From IMG/VR virus record IMGVR_UViG_3300046474_000188, positions 1 through 30,582 of that record: a DNA stretch of 30,582 bases, one strand, 5' to 3'. Origin of the DNA: a virus. The notes under the pieces were generated by a model. The model searched no databases. It saw nothing but the letters and a program-made list of their open reading frames with translations, and was not told the origin of the DNA. Numbering within the stretch: the first letter of the stretch is position 1; each line of letters opens with the position of its first letter. Below, piece by piece: positions 17,218-25,336 of this stretch. A program made the translations under genes and the position numbers.

Positions 17218-17868
17218 TCAGTAACCCATCAGGGCGTTGAAGGAGTGCGGGTAGAGGGCGCTCAACTCTTCCTGAAGGTAGCCAGCGACATCGCGGCATT
17301 CCTTCTGTGCGTGAGCGTCGAGGCGCTGCTGACAGACCCGAGCGAATGCCATCAGCGAACCGGACCAAATCCATTCGGTCATCGTGTTCAGAGGGAGAAC
17401 CATGCGGGCCTGTTCAGGGGCCACGCCACCACGGAGCAGGGCGTTGTATTGCGCCAGTGCGTGTGCGGAGTTGTTGGTGACCATCAGGTCTGCCCACTGC
17501 TGCGTACACTCGGGCAGGTTGTTTGCCGAGCCTTGCTTCACACTCTCTGCGCGTCCACGGAATTCCGAGGGGCAATAGAACTCAGGCTCGCTGTCGATGT
17601 AACGGCGGCTCTCTTCGTTCCACGAGAGGCCAACCTGATGCTTCACCAACTGACGCGCCACGAACAGTGGTGCTTTGATGCGGAACTGCACGAAGCAGTG
17701 AGCGAAGGGTGACCAGTGGCCGTGCTTCGCGAGGTAATTGATGAGCCGCACGTCTTGATCTTGAAGGGTCTTTACTTCCTTCGCGAACGAGACGCGGGCC
17801 ACGTTTGCTACGGTTGCGTCGGACCCCATGGAATCCAAGAGTTCAACTTTGATGTCTGCGTAGTTCAT
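17218..17868 (-). CDS. thyX: Flavin-dependent thymidylate synthase ThyX
   Basis: 216 residues from the ATG at 17868 (AGGA upstream); the longer frame to 18024 lacks support. It methylates dUMP using FAD, NADPH and methylene-tetrahydrofolate. The signature region reads ARQLVKHQVGLSWNEESRRY, where the usual RHR-x7-S is KHQ...S, a variant I recall from phage ThyX. The flanking SPFAHCFVQFRIKAPLF and a C-terminal LxPQ-like helix fit the family. It supplies dTMP for replication together with the phage RNR. Confidence 0.9.
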   Translation of the reverse strand: MNYADIKVELLDSMGSDATVANVARVSFAKEVKTLQDQDVRLINYLAKHGHWSPFAHCFVQFRIKAPLFVARQLVKHQVGLSWNEESRRYIDSEPEFYCPSEFRGRAESVKQGSANNLPECTQQWADLMVTNNSAHALAQYNALLRGGVAPEQARMVLPLNTMTEWIWSGSLMAFARVCQQRLDAHAQKECRDVAGYLQEELSALYPHSFNALMGY

Positions 17869-17884
17869 AGGGGTCCTAAGGGTG

Positions 17885-18154
17885 TTAGACGGTGAAAACG
17901 ACCAGAAGGTCATCGAGGCTCGGTAGGTCAACGACGCGTGGCGGGAAGCCGAGGTGGTAGCGCACGTAGCGCTGTTCGGTGATCGGGTGGAGCTTCTGTT
18001 CGCTGATGATGTTGTAGCCGTCATCGCGGAGTTCAGTGATACGGCGGGTCAGCGACTGGATCGAGTAATCCATGATTGCTTCGCGCTGCGTGATGCTGCC
18101 GACATCGAAGAAGTGATTGAGCAGCTTCTGGCGTTGGGTCATCTTGGGTTTCAT
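17885..18154 (-). CDS. Winged helix-turn-helix-like protein
   Basis: 89 residues with AGAGAGAAAG upstream. MTQRQKLLNHFFDVGSITQR, then SIQSLTRRITELRDDGYNI, follows the pattern of small phage wHTH proteins (QRxxVLxHL..GSITxxEA...LxxRIxELRxxGY). A C-terminal acidic segment (VDLPSLDDLLVVF) follows. It may regulate transcription or act in replication; no target is visible. Confidence 0.65.
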   Translation of the reverse strand: MKPKMTQRQKLLNHFFDVGSITQREAIMDYSIQSLTRRITELRDDGYNIISEQKLHPITEQRYVRYHLGFPPRVVDLPSLDDLLVVFTV

Positions 18155-18176
18155 TTCTTTCTCTCTTTGAAAGGGT

Positions 18177-18365
18177 TTAGAACAACAGTGAAACGAGGTA
18201 GCTGACGAGCACGACGAGCGACATGAGCCACACGTACGTCACATTTCGTGCAGCAGCGGTGTAGCGGATGTACGGGCGCTGTACGAGAGCGATGAAGCCG
18301 GTGACTTCTACGAACGACCAGAAGCCGTAGATGAGGCCGAGTGCAACGATGAGGAATGTCGGCAT
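18177..18365 (-). CDS. 62-aa two-span membrane protein
   Basis: The start at 18365 overlaps the endonuclease stop (TAATG). MPTFLIVALGLIYGFWSFVE and VTYVWLMSLVVLVSYLVSLL are two hydrophobic segments joined by a basic loop (QRPYIRYTAAARN). Function unknown. Confidence 0.6.
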   Translation of the reverse strand: MPTFLIVALGLIYGFWSFVEVTGFIALVQRPYIRYTAAARNVTYVWLMSLVVLVSYLVSLLF

Positions 18366-18775
18366 TACTTTTTCTCTTCGGATAACCAAGCTTCAGGGAT
18401 GAGCTTGTCCGCATACTGGAAGCCGTTCTTGGCACACCAGCTTGCGTAGGTTGATTTCGAACCCTTGTACAGGGGCGAGGCGGAACGACTGAAGACGAAT
18501 CGGATATCGAGTTCAGGGTGCTGCTTCTTGACTGCCAGATGTTTCGTGCGGTCGGATGAATCGAACAGGCCCTTGCCTTCGATGATGATTCCGTTAGCCA
18601 AGCGGAAGTCGGGGGTGTAGGTATGCGGAATCGAATACGCCAGCTTCAGCGTCTCGTACTCATATTCCACACCCGCCTCTTCGATCTGCGCAGCGATCTT
18701 CTCTTCGAGACCACTACGCATCTTTTGCTTCAGCTTCAGTCCAGCGTTCTTCTTGCTGAACCAGTTCTTCTTCAT
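18365..18775 (-). CDS. Endonuclease I, Holliday junction resolvase (T7 gp3-like)
   Basis: 136 residues, near the T7 gp3 length (149). It cleaves branched DNA and helps degrade host DNA. Expected catalytic residues are seen: Glu in LEEKIAAQIEEAG, Asp in YTPDFRL, and Glu and Lys in IIIEGKG; the LYKGSKSTYASWCAKNGF region is also typical. The TGATG overlap couples it to the ssDNA-binding gene. Confidence 0.92.
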   Translation of the reverse strand: MKKNWFSKKNAGLKLKQKMRSGLEEKIAAQIEEAGVEYEYETLKLAYSIPHTYTPDFRLANGIIIEGKGLFDSSDRTKHLAVKKQHPELDIRFVFSRSASPLYKGSKSTYASWCAKNGFQYADKLIPEAWLSEEKK

Positions 18776-19353
18776 CAGAAGTTGACGTCTTCGTCAGCCT
18801 TGCCCGCCGGTTCATCGTCATACGCCGAGTCCGGAATGCGTTGCGTCATCGTGCCGCCAGCGACGAAGTCAGCCTCGTCATCAGCCTCGAAGCCACCAGC
18901 GTTGTACTCGACCAGCTTGATGATCTGCACCGAGTTGATGTACAGCGTCACGCCGATGTTCTTGCCGCTCGTGTACGCCGATGCAGCGCCCTTGACCTTG
19001 ATCACCGAGCCGCTGCCGATGTGCAGGTCTTCCGTGTTGCGGATCGGATTGCCTTGGCCGTCGAACAGCTTCGGAGCCGGTCGCTTGTTGCCCTTGGCGT
19101 CCGTGGCCTTCGACTTGAAGTTGATCGTCACGGTGCCGTCTTCGTTGCGCTTGTACGGCTTGTGGGCTTCCTTGGCCTTCTTCGCACCAAGCTCTTCCAC
19201 GGCTTCGTCGTCGATCAGTTCGATCAGCGCTTCAGCAGCTTCTTCCGAGCATGTGATGGACGTCTTGTAGACGCCGCCTTCATCGAACTTCGTGTCCGGG
19301 CGAATCAGGTTGGTAAAGCCAGCAGCGCCCTTGGGCGAGGTAAAGTTCTTCAT
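18775..19353 (-). CDS. Single-stranded DNA-binding protein (T7 gp2.5-like)
   Basis: 192 residues with AAGGAAC upstream. An OB-fold-like beta region starts MKNFTSPKGAAGFTNLIRPD and includes a Lys/Arg-rich NFKSKATDAKGNK stretch and VIKVKGAASAYT. The C-terminus is acidic and ends in Phe (GKADEDVNF), as in T7 gp2.5, where this tail contacts the polymerase and helicase. Its position directly before endonuclease I matches T7 gene order. Confidence 0.85.
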   Translation of the reverse strand: MKNFTSPKGAAGFTNLIRPDTKFDEGGVYKTSITCSEEAAEALIELIDDEAVEELGAKKAKEAHKPYKRNEDGTVTINFKSKATDAKGNKRPAPKLFDGQGNPIRNTEDLHIGSGSVIKVKGAASAYTSGKNIGVTLYINSVQIIKLVEYNAGGFEADDEADFVAGGTMTQRIPDSAYDDEPAGKADEDVNF

Positions 19354-19368
19354 TGTGTTACGGGTTCC

Positions 19369-19518
19369 TTAGGAATTGAAATGGTCGACGTCGAACTCGA
19401 TCTCTTCGACATAGATGCCTTGGCTCATGAAGCCGACAGCTACGTCCAGCGGAACGAGTCCACCGCTGTGAAATTCGTCTTCAGGGTTGCGATACAGGTG
19501 GGTCTCTTCGTGCAGCAT
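19369..19518 (-). CDS. 49-aa acidic protein of unknown function
   Basis: ATG at 19518 with GGAG six bases upstream. MLHEETHLYRNPEDEFHSGG, then LVPLDVAVGFMSQGIYVEEI. It lies between the polymerase terminator and the ssDNA-binding gene. No family recognised. Confidence 0.55.
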   Translation of the reverse strand: MLHEETHLYRNPEDEFHSGGLVPLDVAVGFMSQGIYVEEIEFDVDHFNS

Positions 19519-19537
19519 TGGTGGCTCCAGAAATGCA

Positions 19538-19557
19538 GAAAGCCACCCGAAGGTGGC
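19538..19557 (-). terminator. Stem-loop terminator after the RNA polymerase gene
   Basis: On the - strand GCCACC and GGTGGC enclose a TTCG tetraloop (arms 19552-19557 and 19542-19547), followed by TTTCT. The stable UUCG hairpin with a short T-run probably gives partial termination between the polymerase gene and the replication genes. Confidence 0.6.
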
Positions 19558-19560
19558 CTA

Positions 19561-19579
19561 CGTTGTGTTGTGTTGTGCA
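19561..19579 (-). promoter_or_regulatory. TGCACAACACAACACA element, copy B
   Basis: The - strand reads TGCACAACACAACACAACG, 8 bp after the RNA polymerase stop and just before the UUCG hairpin. Two further copies (22585 and 26118) share 15-16 of 16 bases. It is a candidate promoter of the phage polymerase for the replication genes, or an operator. Confidence 0.4.
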
Positions 19580-19586
19580 GAAAAAA

Positions 19587-22100
19587 CTACGAGAAGCAGT
19601 ACTCCGAGTCGAGGACTACCTTGAGGTCAAGGTTTCCACGAGCGGGCACTTGGATCACTTCGAGATTCTTCAGGAGTGCCAGCGTATCTTGCGCAGCATC
19701 GGGAGACTCAGCACCCATCTTTGCGGTCAGGGCACGCTTCGCGCCATCCAAAAGGTCCTGCAGGGGGTCATTCGCTTCGTACATTTCAACGAACGTCTCA
19801 CGAACAATCTTCGAGAACCGCGCCATGTTGTTAGGCGTCGATGCGAACGAGTCGTGGATCAGCAGGAAGTCCGTGATTCCTTCTTCGACCGACTTGAGCA
19901 CCACGCTATGAAGGTGGGCTGCGTCAAGCGAGTGGATGAAGTTCGGGGAGATACCGGTCTTCTGCTCGTTCTTGTTGATCTGCTTCGTGTACGCCTCGAA
20001 CAGCTTCGGCTTGTACTTCTTCGGGACGCGGAGTTCGCTATCCCAAACCATCGTCGTGACTTGCTTGTAGGTGGCCTCGTAGTACGTGGAGATAACCGGG
20101 AAGCCGGTCGGGCTGACCCAACACGAGGGCAGGTTAGCGTCCGACAGTTCCTTCGAGATTGCACGGAAGAACGTCTTGCACGCTTCAGCACCCGGTACGG
20201 TTTCCTTGATTGCCGCGAAGTTGATCTTGGCGAGGTAAGCGCATGCGGCACGGCGAATCGTAGCGTCGTCACCAAAGTGCTTCTTGGCGGATTCGCTGCG
20301 CAGTTCGTCTTCCCACAATTGCTTCGACATACCACCAGCTTCCGAGCCGTAGCCGTAAGTCATGGTGTTGCGCTTCGTGATCGAGCGGTCGATGCCGTTG
20401 TCCTTGTATGTGCTCCACAGTTCAGCGATGCTTCCGACTTCAACATCACCGAAGTCTTTCGCAACGACAGCAGCGGAAATCTGAGCGACAGCCTTGTACA
20501 CATCCTTCGGGGTCTCCGAGGGAATCAGGTTGACGTGCTTGCCACCTTCTTCGTCCCGCAGGATTGCCGAGAAGTGCTGCAGACCCGAGCACGAACCATC
20601 GATAGCGACCGGGATACGGCACACATACGTCGTAGGGGCCTTCAGAGCCTCTACAAGGGCTTCGGCTGCTGCCATGAAGCAGAAGGGACTATCGGCCATC
20701 GACCAGACGTCTACGGTGCTCTTAGGGGCTGCTACGACGCTGCGGATCAAGTCCATGTTGTCGTCAGTCCACTGCACACGCTGTTCGCGGGGTGCCTTGT
20801 CCATACCAACTCCCTTGACCTTGAAGCCACCGGTCGTCGCTACGTGCCACTTCAGCCACCAGAGACCATCTTCGGTCAGGACTTCGCCGCGAGCCAAGTT
20901 GAACATGGCCTTGCAGTAATCCGAACGTTGATGATTGAAGCTAGGGCGGGCATACACTCGCGCACGAAAATCAAGGTAGTGCGGCTGGTAGAACTCAGGC
21001 TCGTTGACCAGTTCCTCCGCAGCAGCAAGGGCGCTGTTGATCGCAATACGCTTCGCCGTAACCGCCTTGTTGAAGCGGTAGTCGGCTGCGCACTTCTTCT
21101 TGTCCTCAGAGTTCCAATCGATGCTGCGGGGCGTGCCCGGCATCACATCACCGTCCTTGCCAATCTCGATCTTCTTGCGGTTGCAATGCTTGACGAGGTT
21201 GAACACGAAGCGGTTGATCTGGAACGGGACTTCTTGAATCGCGTTCAGCGCACGGATGAACGGAGCATCAGCAGCGATAGCCGCGTTGATGGCCTCACGT
21301 TGAGCCTTGTTCGCGTGGTTGATCAGCGGGTTCTTACGGGCCACTCGGGGATCGAGGTAAGCACCACGGTCGAACGAGTCCCACTTCGCAGGGGGCACCA
21401 GCATCGCGCCAAACTCGGGGTGATCGTATTGGATCGCTTCAGTCGTCGACCCGATGAACTCAGCAGCCACTTCAGAGAACGTGAGGCACAGGGTCGGCCA
21501 CTTGTCCTCTTCACCCTTGTGTTCAAAGGTGGCGAACATGTCAGTCGCAGCCATCACCATCATGACCAGACCAGCAGCGAAGCCAGCATTGATATCCGCC
21601 TCTTCACCGAAGATGGGGAACCGCTTCTGAGCTTCCATACCGGCGATCATGCGCTCTTGCTTCGAGCGGGGCAGGGCCTTGAGTGCCGCCTTGTATTCCT
21701 TACTGTCTTCCTTCTGCCACGCGGCCTCGGCGACCATCTGGCGAACGTCGAAGCCCAACGCCGTGTAAAGGTCTGACATGGAAGCACGGGCAGGATCGTC
21801 CGTGTTTGCCAACGCAGCCCTACGGGTCATGTGGGTCAGCAGGAGCATCGCAAGGACGTCCAGCTCGATCATTTCCAGAGCCGGGAAGTACGCGGGCTTC
21901 TGACGCGGAGCGGATGCCAGTTCATTGCGCATCGCTTCGAGGGTCTTCGGCATCGCTGAATCGATCAGGCGGCGACCAGCTTGGCTGACCTCACCATTCT
22001 CGATAGCACGCTCTTCGTTCTTCAGGTGACGCAGACGGCCACCTTCGTACATTGCTTCTTCGCGTTCCAGATTCGTGCCGTAGTTCAGTGCGATGTCCAT
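19587..22100 (-). CDS. Single-subunit DNA-dependent RNA polymerase (T7 type)
   Basis: 837 residues from the ATG at 22100 (GGAGAG upstream; a 42-residue longer frame runs through the promoter). Catalytic features of T7 RNAP are all present: DGSCSGLQHFSAIL with Asp501 (T7 Asp537), SITKRNTMTYGYGS with Lys576 and Tyr584 (T7 Lys631, Tyr639), SPNFIHSLDAAHLH and LLIHDSFAS with Asp750 (T7 Asp812). The C-terminus is YCFS rather than FAFA. It is made first from a host promoter and then transcribes later genes. Its promoter specificity is not known. Confidence 0.95.
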   Translation of the reverse strand: MDIALNYGTNLEREEAMYEGGRLRHLKNEERAIENGEVSQAGRRLIDSAMPKTLEAMRNELASAPRQKPAYFPALEMIELDVLAMLLLTHMTRRAALANTDDPARASMSDLYTALGFDVRQMVAEAAWQKEDSKEYKAALKALPRSKQERMIAGMEAQKRFPIFGEEADINAGFAAGLVMMVMAATDMFATFEHKGEEDKWPTLCLTFSEVAAEFIGSTTEAIQYDHPEFGAMLVPPAKWDSFDRGAYLDPRVARKNPLINHANKAQREAINAAIAADAPFIRALNAIQEVPFQINRFVFNLVKHCNRKKIEIGKDGDVMPGTPRSIDWNSEDKKKCAADYRFNKAVTAKRIAINSALAAAEELVNEPEFYQPHYLDFRARVYARPSFNHQRSDYCKAMFNLARGEVLTEDGLWWLKWHVATTGGFKVKGVGMDKAPREQRVQWTDDNMDLIRSVVAAPKSTVDVWSMADSPFCFMAAAEALVEALKAPTTYVCRIPVAIDGSCSGLQHFSAILRDEEGGKHVNLIPSETPKDVYKAVAQISAAVVAKDFGDVEVGSIAELWSTYKDNGIDRSITKRNTMTYGYGSEAGGMSKQLWEDELRSESAKKHFGDDATIRRAACAYLAKINFAAIKETVPGAEACKTFFRAISKELSDANLPSCWVSPTGFPVISTYYEATYKQVTTMVWDSELRVPKKYKPKLFEAYTKQINKNEQKTGISPNFIHSLDAAHLHSVVLKSVEEGITDFLLIHDSFASTPNNMARFSKIVRETFVEMYEANDPLQDLLDGAKRALTAKMGAESPDAAQDTLALLKNLEVIQVPARGNLDLKVVLDSEYCFS

Positions 22101-22138
22101 GTTGCTCTCCGTGATCGGTTCAGTGCGTTGAGGAACGT

Positions 22139-22167
22139 ATATTAGCTCCTTTCGCTGGACAGTGCAA
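22139..22167 (-). promoter_or_regulatory. Host-type promoter for the RNA polymerase gene
   Basis: On the - strand: TTGCAC (22162-22167), 17-nt spacer, TAATAT (22139-22144), 39 bp before the start codon. The -35 is the right arm of an inverted repeat GTGCAA-N7-TTGCAC (22162-22180), which could be a repressor site. Confidence 0.6.
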
Positions 22168-22220
22168 CACAGGATTGCACAAAAAAATTTGGACGGGGTG
22201 TTTGCCCTGTCTCTGTTAGG

Positions 22221-22359
22221 AGGCAATCTCGGTAGCTATTTGATTGTCAAGGCTTTTTGCTAGAGATTCTCTAGGATTTGGGACCCCCGAGACCTCCTGA
22301 GACCCCTGCGGGGCTATCGACCAGTTTCCTTTAAAATCAATGGGTTACCGAGATTGCCT
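22221..22359. repeat. 14-bp perfect inverted repeat with 111-bp spacer
   Basis: AGGCAATCTCGGTA at 22221-22234 and its exact reverse complement at 22346-22359. The spacer contains a 15-bp palindrome (22260-22274) and a C4-TGC-G4 hairpin (near 22303-22313), so the whole could fold as a branched structure in DNA or RNA. Confidence 0.7.
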
Positions 22360-22383
22360 TCTTATAGAGAGATGGGCAACCTT

Positions 22384-22405
22384 GCACAACTCTGTGGGGA
22401 CTATA
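22384..22405 (+). promoter_or_regulatory. TTGCACAAC site with ACTATAGGGG
   Basis: TTGCACAACTCTGTG is followed at 14-nt spacing by TATAGG. It matches the promoter at 26950-26978 except for a 3-nt shorter spacer. It may be a weak or regulated start, or a repressor site, upstream of the RNR gene. Confidence 0.3.
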
Positions 22406-22584
22406 GGGGCCTAAAGGCTTCCTTTGGATTACCCATAGATTTCCATGGATTGATCATCATTATTAAATCTCTACTTAATAACTAAGGGTCTCCAAAGGAA
22501 CCCTCAGGGCGTTACACCAAAGACCATGCATGCGGTCGATAGCAAACAGCCTCAGCCCTGAGCCTTCCTTTGGACACCTTTTTT

Positions 22585-22600
22585 TGCACAACACAACCCA
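22585..22600 (+). promoter_or_regulatory. TGCACAACACAACCCA element, copy A, before the RNR gene
   Basis: Lies 27 bp before the RNR start codon on the + strand; one base differs from the two - strand copies. TACTTT follows at 22603 and could serve as a -10 (TTTTTG-17-TACTTT), so this may be a host-type or a phage-polymerase promoter. Confidence 0.4.
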
Positions 22601-22627
22601 ACATACTTTGAGAGAGTATCCAGAGAG

Positions 22628-24604
22628 ATGAACGCACCTTCACTGCGGGCGCAGCTAGTAGCTCGCCGCACATACCAAAGACCCTTGGATTCCGAGGGCA
22701 CCGTATTTGAAACATGGGAAGACATGGTCGGTCGAGTAATCGGTCACCAGATGTGGCTGTGGGATCGCGCACAGCTTGGTGGTATCGGTCAGGACGAACT
22801 GTACGAACTGAATGAGCTTCAGACGCTGATGTTGGAGCGTAAGGTTCTGATGAGTGGTCGTACGCTGTGGCTCGGGGGCACTTCGGTTGCCAAGAAGCGC
22901 GAAGCTTCGCAGTTCAATTGTTCGTTCACCCAAGTCGAGACCGTACAGGACATCGTCGATGTTATCTGGTTACTGCTTCAGGGCTGTGGCGTGGGCTTTA
23001 GTCCCATCGTCGGTCAGCTTACGGGCTTCCAGAAGCGCATCCCCACAATCGAGATCATCCGCTCCAACCGCACCGAGAAGGGTGGTCGTGAGCACAACGT
23101 AGAGACGTTTGAAAATGGCGTGTGGACAATCGCAGTCGGTGACTCTGCAGAAGCTTGGGCAAAAGCCTTGGGCAAACTGGTCGCCCATAGACACAACGCC
23201 AGTAAATTTGTATTCGATGCCTCGGCTATACGCCCCGCTGGTGAGAGACTTGCAGGATATGGATGGATCAGCAGCGGAGACGATGCACTCGTCAAAGCCG
23301 TCGAAGCCATCTTCGCAATCCTCAATCGACGAGCAGGTTCGCTCCTCACTCGCATCGACATCCTCGACATCGTCAATTGGCTGGGCACGATCCTGTCCTC
23401 GCGTCGCAGTGCTGAGATTGCTCTTTTTGAGTACGGTGCAGACGAATGGCAAGAGTTCGCAGTAGCCAAGCGCAACTGGTGGGAAGACAACGTGCAACGC
23501 GCACAGTCGAACAACTCCCTCCTGTTCAAGCAGAAGCCTTCGCGGGCTGAACTGCAGCACATCTTCGACCTGATGGTTGAGGCTGGTGGTAGTGAGCCGG
23601 GTTTCATCAACGGTGAAGCTGCGACCCGTAGGGCACCTTGGTTCAAGGGTGTCAATCCGTGTGCTGAGATTCTGCTCGGCAACAAATCATTCTGTAACCT
23701 GACCGAAGTAGACGTGTCCAAGTTCAAGGGCGACTCTGCTGGCCTTCGTCGTGCAATCGAGCTTGCTGCTCGTGCGAACTATCGACAGACCTGCGTTGAC
23801 CTGAACGATGGCGTGCTCCAAGAGGCATGGCACCGTAACAACGACTTCCTTCGCCTCTGCGGTATCGGGCTGACGGGTGTCGCTGGTCGTCCTGACATGC
23901 GCTCGTATGAGTATGAAGAGCTTCGCCGTACTGCACATGCTGCAGCCTATGGCATGGCCGACGAACTCGGTACGCCGCGCCCGAAGAACATCACAACGAT
24001 CAAGCCCTCGGGCACCCTGTCGAAAGTGATGGACGCCGCTGGTGAAGGTATGCACAAGCCCATGGGCCGCTACATCTTCAACTCGGTCAACTTCGGCAAA
24101 CACGATCCGCTCGTGAAGCTGTGTCGTGAGGCTGGTTACAAGGTCATCCCGAATCCCTCGGACCCCGAAGCATTCCTGATCACTCTTCCTGTTGAAGCGA
24201 AGGGCGTTGAGTTCTCCAAGTTCGTCAAGGACGGCCGAGAGCTTGAAGTCAATCTCGAATCAGCGATTGATCAGCTTGAGCGTTACAAGATGCTCATGCA
24301 GTCGTGGTGTGACCAGAACGTTAGCGCAACGATTTCCTATGGTGTGGACGAAGTTCCTGCCATCGTGGATTGGTTGCTGACGAACTGGGATACCTACGTT
24401 GGTGTGTCGTTCCTGTTCCGTACGGACCCGACGAAGACCGCAAAGGACCTCGGTTACCTCTACCTTCCGCAGCAGCCTGTGACGAAGGAAGAGTACGAAG
24501 CATATGTCGCCACACTGCAGCCGATCGATCTCAACAGCACCGCGCAAGACTTGGACGCTGAACTGATGGACGAATGTGTGAACGGGAGTTGCCCGATTCG
24601 GTAG
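22628..24604 (+). CDS. nrdJ: Adenosylcobalamin-dependent (class II) ribonucleotide reductase
   Basis: 658 residues; ribosome site GAGAGAG is close to the ATG. It reduces ribonucleotides to deoxyribonucleotides using a B12-derived radical. It resembles the monomeric Lactobacillus-type enzyme: Cys in SQFNCSFTQ (one redox Cys), the finger loop NPCAEILLGNKSFCNLTEV with the radical Cys, Glu and second redox Cys, and a C-terminal CVNGSCPIR pair that relays electrons from thioredoxin or glutaredoxin. It is a little shorter than the 739-residue L. leichmannii enzyme. It is the only + strand gene between the replication operon and the right-hand - strand operons. Confidence 0.93.
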   Translation: MNAPSLRAQLVARRTYQRPLDSEGTVFETWEDMVGRVIGHQMWLWDRAQLGGIGQDELYELNELQTLMLERKVLMSGRTLWLGGTSVAKKREASQFNCSFTQVETVQDIVDVIWLLLQGCGVGFSPIVGQLTGFQKRIPTIEIIRSNRTEKGGREHNVETFENGVWTIAVGDSAEAWAKALGKLVAHRHNASKFVFDASAIRPAGERLAGYGWISSGDDALVKAVEAIFAILNRRAGSLLTRIDILDIVNWLGTILSSRRSAEIALFEYGADEWQEFAVAKRNWWEDNVQRAQSNNSLLFKQKPSRAELQHIFDLMVEAGGSEPGFINGEAATRRAPWFKGVNPCAEILLGNKSFCNLTEVDVSKFKGDSAGLRRAIELAARANYRQTCVDLNDGVLQEAWHRNNDFLRLCGIGLTGVAGRPDMRSYEYEELRRTAHAAAYGMADELGTPRPKNITTIKPSGTLSKVMDAAGEGMHKPMGRYIFNSVNFGKHDPLVKLCREAGYKVIPNPSDPEAFLITLPVEAKGVEFSKFVKDGRELEVNLESAIDQLERYKMLMQSWCDQNVSATISYGVDEVPAIVDWLLTNWDTYVGVSFLFRTDPTKTAKDLGYLYLPQQPVTKEEYEAYVATLQPIDLNSTAQDLDAELMDECVNGSCPIR

Positions 24605-25128
24605 TAACAGAGCAGTATCCGGTGACTCGCCCTCAGAAGCGCGAAGACAACCCGGCACTTCAGGTGGGAAGCCTGATCCTTAGTGTGCGCCTTGGCGAGG
24701 GCGCTTTAGTTCTCGCTTTGTTCCGCTCTCACTCCGTAGCGGTTATCCACGGGGTTCCAAATTCAAAAGAGCATGAGGGGCTGAACCTCTCCACGTATCT
24801 CCAACGTGCCGAACAATGGGAGCCATTCGGGTTCGAGGACCGACCATACAAAAGAGTACCGCAAGCTCATGCGTTAATGAGCGGAGTTGGCCTCCCTCGG
24901 CGTAGGAACGAGGCACAGCGTGAAGTTGGAGCAGTTACGAGGAACGAAAGCACGGAGTCTAATTAACCACCGGCCTGATACGTGACCCCGACGAGGTACG
25001 CACTACGTAGCAAACTGCTCGTCCGTATATAGCATGGGAACCTCGCGACTTGACATCGCAATGGGGCTGATACCGCTCGGCTAATGAGTAGCGCAACACC
25101 CTCGAAATCCTAAGTGCAACGCTTAGGT
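24605..25128 (+). ncRNA. Hairpin-rich 3' region of the RNR transcript, candidate structured RNA
   Basis: No convincing gene. Perfect local inverted repeats follow one another: GCGCC/GGCGC (24687-24704), CCGCT/AGCGG (24723-24742), CACGT/ACGTG (24792-24808), CGAACAATGG paired with CCATT-cgg-GTTCG (24810-24835, ten pairs with a 3-nt bulge), GCTCAT/ATGAGC (24865-24882), CCTCG/CGAGG (24895-24913) and CCTAAG/CTTAGG (25109-25127). The region lies between the RNR stop and a terminator. It could be a structured RNA or a long leader/trailer; a 130-codon open frame from 24574 to 24966 is the alternative. Confidence 0.35.
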
Positions 25129-25156
25129 CTCAAACCTCTTGTTGAGGGGTTTTGAG
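25129..25156 (+). terminator. Terminator-like hairpin downstream of the RNR gene
   Basis: CTCAAA-CCTC-TTGTT-GAGG-GGT-TTTGAG forms a stem with a small bulge; GGGGTTTTG resembles the T7-type terminator tail. The following T-run is short, so strength is uncertain. Confidence 0.5.
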
Positions 25157-25310
25157 CGTGCTCTCTGAGGAGGGTGAAAGGTCTCTCTCTTTCTCTCTCC
25201 CTTACTCCCTTTCCAGAGGGCACACTCAAAACACATCGAGCTTCACCAACGAGTAAAGGCCGGAATCCGAAAATTCCAGCCACAAAACGATTCTCCAAGA
25301 TTTTTGGATT

Positions 25311-25331
25311 AATCAAAGGGGGGCACCCCCC
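25311..25331 (-). terminator. G6/C6 hairpin after the right-hand minus operon
   Basis: On the - strand GGGGGG-TG-CCCCCC is followed by TTTGATTAAT, 5 bp after the TAATAA stop of the 59-codon gene. It likely ends the leftward operon and faces the RNR terminator. Confidence 0.5.
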
Positions 25332-25336
25332 AGTTA

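Larger units (their letters stand above)
22101..22627. other. Divergent intergenic control region, possible origin
   Basis: No gene is seen in these 527 bases. They hold the RNA polymerase promoter, a 14-bp inverted repeat AGGCAATCTCGGTA (22221-22234) with TACCGAGATTGCCT (22346-22359), the 15-bp palindrome CTAGAGATTCTCTAG (22260-22274), an AT-rich stretch at about 22436-22480 and two TTGCACAAC sites toward the RNR gene. In T7 the primary origin also lies beside gene 1. Origin function here is inference. Confidence 0.35.

Noticed and set aside
24574-24966. 130-codon + strand open frame overlapping the RNR end
   Set aside because: It starts 31 nt inside the RNR gene without a clear ribosome site, matches no family I know, and lies across many perfect hairpins. 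It is kept as the alternative to the structured-RNA reading.
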